Below are positions 5,666 to 7,355 of a DNA stretch of 7,355 nucleotides, one piece after another; the stretch's first letter is position 1, and each line of letters begins with the position of its first letter. Both the position numbers and the translations under genes were made by a program. A model generated the notes under the pieces. The model did no database searches. It was not told where the DNA came from and was given only the letters and a program-made list of their open reading frames with translations. Source of the stretch: Cloacibacterium caeni_C (GTDB lineage Bacteria; Bacteroidota; Bacteroidia; Flavobacteriales; Weeksellaceae); NCBI GenBank assembly GCA_002422665.1, contig DITA01000069.1:1-7355 (forward strand). Reading direction: 5' to 3'.

Positions 5666-6310
5666 ATGGAAAATCTTCATGATAAAAGAAAAGTATACGA
5701 TAAGTCACAATTATTAGAAAGCAAAATTAAAGAAAATCCTATCGAAATGTTTAGAGATTGGTTTCTAGATGCAGAAGAAAGTCTTTCTGTTTCAGAAGCA
5801 AATGCAATGGCGATTTCTACGGTAGAAGAGGATGGTTGCCCTAGAACCAGAATGGTTTTGCTAAAGGCTTATACTTGGGAAGGTTTTATTTTTTACACCA
5901 ATTATGATAGCAAAAAAGGGAAGGCTCTTCAAAAAAATAATAAGGCTTGTCTTCACTTTTTTTGGCCAGGTTTAGAAAGGCAGATTATCATAAAAGCGGA
6001 TTTAGAAAAAGTAGCCGAGAATTTAAGTGATGGCTATTTCGGTTCAAGACCAAGAGGAAGTCAATTAGGTGCAGCAGTTTCTCCACAGAGTTCTGTAATT
6101 CCTAATCGAGAATATTTAGAAGATAAATTAGCAGCATTAGAAAAAGAATACGAAGGAAAAGAAATTCCTAGACCTAAAAACTGGGGTGGATTCATAGCAA
6201 AACCTTATCAGATAGAGTTTTGGCAAGGAAGACCTAATCGGTTGCATGATAGAATTATCTATGAACTTGATGAAAATTACAATTGGAAAATATCAAGATT
6301 AGCTCCATAA
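5666..6310 (+). CDS. pdxH: Pyridoxamine/pyridoxine 5'-phosphate oxidase
   Basis: A 214-residue FMN-dependent enzyme that oxidises pyridoxine or pyridoxamine 5'-phosphate to PLP with O2, the final step of PLP synthesis and salvage, in the cytosol. Diagnostic segments: RTRMVLLK (60-67) for FMN phosphate contacts, FYTNYDSKKG (76-85), WPGLERQI (100-107), SRPRGSQLGAAVSPQS (127-142), and the signature WGGFIAKPYQIEFWQGRPNR (173-192) with LHDR (193-196) and the C-terminal RLAP. All conserved elements are present at normal length. The frame also allows a TTG at 5663, but the ATG at 5666 (MENLHDKRKVYDKS) matches the family N-terminus and is preferred. No Shine-Dalgarno is present, only an A-rich then T-rich stretch. 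Its product PLP is the cofactor of the class III aminotransferase upstream in the window, though the genes are not in one operon. Confidence 0.95.
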   Translation: MENLHDKRKVYDKSQLLESKIKENPIEMFRDWFLDAEESLSVSEANAMAISTVEEDGCPRTRMVLLKAYTWEGFIFYTNYDSKKGKALQKNNKACLHFFWPGLERQIIIKADLEKVAENLSDGYFGSRPRGSQLGAAVSPQSSVIPNREYLEDKLAALEKEYEGKEIPRPKNWGGFIAKPYQIEFWQGRPNRLHDRIIYELDENYNWKISRLAP

Positions 6311-6313
6311 GAA

Positions 6314-6337
6314 AAGCCTCACCGAAAGGTGAGGCTT
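6314..6337. terminator. Bidirectional terminator between pdxH and HU
   Basis: A perfect 10-bp stem, AAGCCTCACC (6314-6323) with GGTGAGGCTT (6328-6337), is closed by a GAAA tetraloop. On the minus strand it runs into TTTTCTTAT, a good T tract for HU; on the plus strand AATTCTTTT follows for pdxH. It lies 4 bases after the pdxH stop and about 22 bases after the HU stop. Confidence 0.9.
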
Positions 6338-6358
6338 AATTCTTTTGAATAATTTGAA

Positions 6359-6649
6359 TTATTTCTTTTTAGCACCTGAAACAGCAGCAGCTAAATCAGC
6401 ACCAGCTTTGAATTTTGCAACTTTTTTAGCAGCAATTTTGATTGGTTTTTTAGTTGCAGGGTTAATACCTTGTCTTGCAGCTCTTTCAGCTACTGAGAAA
6501 GTACCAAAACCTACTAAAGCAACTTTACCATCTTTTTTCTTAAGAGTAGCAGTTACGTTAGCAACGAAAGACTCAAGAGCAGCTTTAGCAGCAACTTTAG
6601 TAATACCGGCATCTTTTGCCATTGCGTCGATTAATTCAGACTTGTTCAT
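6359..6649 (-). CDS. hup: HU-family DNA-binding protein
   Basis: A 96-residue basic nucleoid protein that binds and bends DNA as a dimer. It shows the family layout: N-terminal helices (MNKSELIDAMAKDAGITKVA, 1-20; AKAALESFVANVTATL, 21-36), the signature GFGTFSVAERAARQGINP (47-64) including the intercalating Pro64 at the arm tip, and the C-terminal KFKAGADLAAAV (79-90) with a basic AKKK tail. The length is typical (90-100 residues). It is rich in Ala and Lys, as expected of a highly expressed nucleoid protein. It is convergent with pdxH and divergent from panD. It has the best promoter in the window (TTTG-N19-TATATTTG), a leader of about 30 A+T-rich bases with no Shine-Dalgarno, and a strong terminator, making a single-gene, probably highly expressed unit. 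HU versus IHF-like specificity cannot be told from sequence alone, though the arm sequence favours HU. Confidence 0.95.
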   Translation of the reverse strand: MNKSELIDAMAKDAGITKVAAKAALESFVANVTATLKKKDGKVALVGFGTFSVAERAARQGINPATKKPIKIAAKKVAKFKAGADLAAAVSGAKKK

Positions 6650-6685
6650 AGTTATAAATATTAATTGTTAATTTGTTACGTAAGA

Positions 6686-6716
6686 CAAATATATAACAAT
6701 TTTCATATTGTGCAAA
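6686..6716 (-). promoter_or_regulatory. Promoter of the HU gene (TTTG-N19-TATATTTG)
   Basis: On the minus strand, TTTG (6716-6713) is separated by exactly 19 bases from TATATTTG (6693-6686), a full match to the Bacteroidota -33/-7 consensus. Transcription should start near 6680, leaving a leader of about 30 bases before the ATG at 6649. Confidence 0.8.
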
Positions 6717-6731
6717 TTTTTTTCACAATAT
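6705..6731. promoter_or_regulatory. Inverted repeat around the HU -33 element (candidate operator)
   Basis: ATATTGTG (6705-6712) and CACAATAT (6724-6731) are perfect 8-base inverted arms with an 11-base spacer that contains the -33 box. The centre-to-centre distance is 19 bases, about two helical turns, a geometry suited to a dimeric DNA-binding protein. No protein can be assigned, and the A+T-rich context raises the chance of a fortuitous match. Confidence 0.4.
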
Positions 6732-6766
6732 TAATAATAATTATAGTTTTTTCTATAAATTAACGA

Positions 6767-6785
6767 GAAAATGATAATTGTTATC
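6767..6785. promoter_or_regulatory. Fur-box-like 19-mer
   Basis: GAAAATGATAATTGTTATC matches the classical E. coli Fur consensus GATAATGATAATCATTATC at 16 of 19 positions. Its core, GATAA-TTG-TTATC (6773-6785), is a perfect dyad. It lies about 50 bases upstream of the HU -33 element and about 265 upstream of panD. Whether flavobacterial Fur uses this consensus is uncertain. Confidence 0.3.
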
Positions 6786-6989
6786 TATTACAAGAAATAG
6801 GCTTTTCCGAGCATTGAAATTCTTTTTATATGCTTTGAATAGAGTGTTTTTTAAATAAGCGTTTAATGAATTTCTAAATTATGAATTTGTTAATTTGATA
6901 TTTTTTTTCCTCTTTTTTGTTATTAAATATAATGTTTAACTTGTTTATCTGCTAAAATGTCTTTTTTTAAAGGGAATTTGGCGAAATAT

Positions 6990-6997
6990 TATATTTG
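6990..6997 (+). promoter_or_regulatory. Possible upstream -7 element TATATTTG of panD
   Basis: A full TAnnTTTG match on the plus strand that would give a leader of about 48 bases for panD. No TTTG lies at the expected -33 distance. It may be a second promoter or a chance match in A+T-rich DNA. Confidence 0.3.
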
Positions 6998-7038
6998 TTT
7001 AAATCTCAGATAATTCTTTACTAATCAATTAATTTATT

Positions 7039-7046
7039 TAAATTTG
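7039..7046 (+). promoter_or_regulatory. -7 promoter element TAAATTTG of panD
   Basis: A full TAnnTTTG match followed by CGCC and the panD ATG, again exactly four bases, predicting a leaderless or nearly leaderless mRNA. CTTTA at 7016-7020 is only a rough -33 equivalent. Confidence 0.55.
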
Positions 7047-7050
7047 CGCC

Positions 7051-7355
7051 ATGTTAATAGAAGTTTTTAAATCAAAAATTCATCGTGTTACGGTTACTGC
7101 TTCTGACCTTAATTACATCGGGAGTATTACAGTAGATGAAGACCTTATTGATGCCGCAGGTTTAGTGGTAGGAGAGAGAGTTTACATCGTAAATGTAAAT
7201 AATGGCGAACGTTTTGATACTTATGTTATAAAAGGTAAAAGAAAATCTGGTGAAATTTGTCTCAACGGACCAGCCGCTAGAAAAGTGCAAAAAGGAGATG
7301 TAATCATCATTATTTCTTATGCGCAAATGTCTGTAGAGGAAGCACAAAACTTCCA
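7051..7355 (+). CDS. panD: Aspartate 1-decarboxylase, 3' end outside window
   Basis: The frame opens at ATG 7051 and runs off the right edge after 101 full codons; the family is usually about 115-125 residues, so only the C-terminus is missing. The protein starts MLIEVFKSKIHRVTVTASDL and carries YIGSIT with Gly24-Ser25, the self-cleavage site that generates the pyruvoyl cofactor. Other active-site residues of the family are in place: Lys9, His11, Arg54, Thr57, Tyr58 and Asn72 within NGPAAR (72-77). PanD is cytosolic, decarboxylating aspartate to beta-alanine for pantothenate and coenzyme A synthesis. Being pyruvoyl-dependent, it does not need PLP. The start follows a TAnnTTTG box by four bases. 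Whether panC or other genes follow cannot be seen. The identification is very firm. Confidence 0.95.
   Translation, partial: MLIEVFKSKIHRVTVTASDLNYIGSITVDEDLIDAAGLVVGERVYIVNVNNGERFDTYVIKGKRKSGEICLNGPAARKVQKGDVIIIISYAQMSVEEAQNF

Larger units (their letters stand above)
6650..7050. other. 401-base A+T-rich divergent control region between HU and panD
   Basis: No convincing gene is present. The longest plus-strand candidate I checked is an 18-codon frame (6957-7013) with no recognisable feature. The HU side holds the HU leader and promoter, and then three inverted repeats within about 80 bases: 6705-6731, TTATAG-T6-CTATAA (6741-6758) and the dyad at 6773-6785. The middle, about 6790-6950, is plain A+T-rich DNA with T tracts. 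The panD side holds two TAnnTTTG boxes (6990-6997 and 7039-7046). Confidence 0.65.

Noticed and set aside
6345..6671. 108-codon plus-strand frame rich in Ala and Leu
   Set aside because: It lies exactly antisense to the well-supported HU gene; the apparent composition is the mirror of HU's Ala/Lys-rich codons, and it overlaps the HU start.
6676..6683. Palindrome TTACGTAA at the predicted HU transcription start
   Set aside because: Eight-base palindromes are common in A+T-rich DNA and no second copy is nearby, so it is not reported as an operator.
7162..7347. 61-codon minus-strand frame at the right end
   Set aside because: It is antisense to panD, whose active-site residues make the plus-strand frame certain.
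1..7355. Search for tRNA, rRNA, CRISPR array, transposase, phage or defence genes
   Set aside because: None was seen; all substantial frames are accounted for by recognisable core families.

Overview
The window looks like core chromosome of a low-GC member of the Bacteroidota, most likely class Flavobacteriia and perhaps Weeksellaceae (the Chryseobacterium/Cloacibacterium group). I infer this from protein character and from promoter style: several genes carry the Bacteroidota -7 element TAnnTTTG, there are no Shine-Dalgarno sequences, and intergenic DNA is very A+T-rich. The family-level placement is an inference.

Layout, left to right. (1) The C-terminal part of a Fur-family regulator enters from the left edge; its stop overlaps by one base the start of a secreted OstA/LptA-like lipopolysaccharide-transport protein, which ends at a strong hairpin terminator. 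(2) A 316-base gap holds a palindromic repeat-like element and a heptamer-phased pyrimidine tract leading into a class III (fold type I) PLP aminotransferase. (3) A small START-like protein follows, then a class IV (fold type IV) aminotransferase homologue that appears to have lost every PLP-binding residue. (4) After a complex hairpin and a short hexanucleotide repeat come the divergent pair yqgE/algH (minus) and pdxH (plus), separated by only 25 bases. (5) A bidirectional terminator separates pdxH from a convergent HU gene. (6) A 401-base, very A+T-rich region between HU (minus) and panD (plus) holds a near-perfect HU promoter, a cluster of inverted repeats and a Fur-box-like 19-mer. (7) panD, with its Gly-Ser self-cleavage site, runs off the right edge.

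How the genes fit together: most are housekeeping. OstA serves the outer membrane, PdxH makes the PLP that the class III enzyme needs, PanD makes beta-alanine for pantothenate/CoA, and HU organises the nucleoid. I see no defence island, mobile element, CRISPR array or RNA gene. The most interesting points are the apparently PLP-dead class IV homologue, the Fur-family protein without its usual zinc cysteines, three genes with identical TAnnTTTG-N4-ATG starts that predict leaderless mRNAs, the cloverleaf-like palindromic element at 2134-2210, and the dyad-rich control region upstream of HU.
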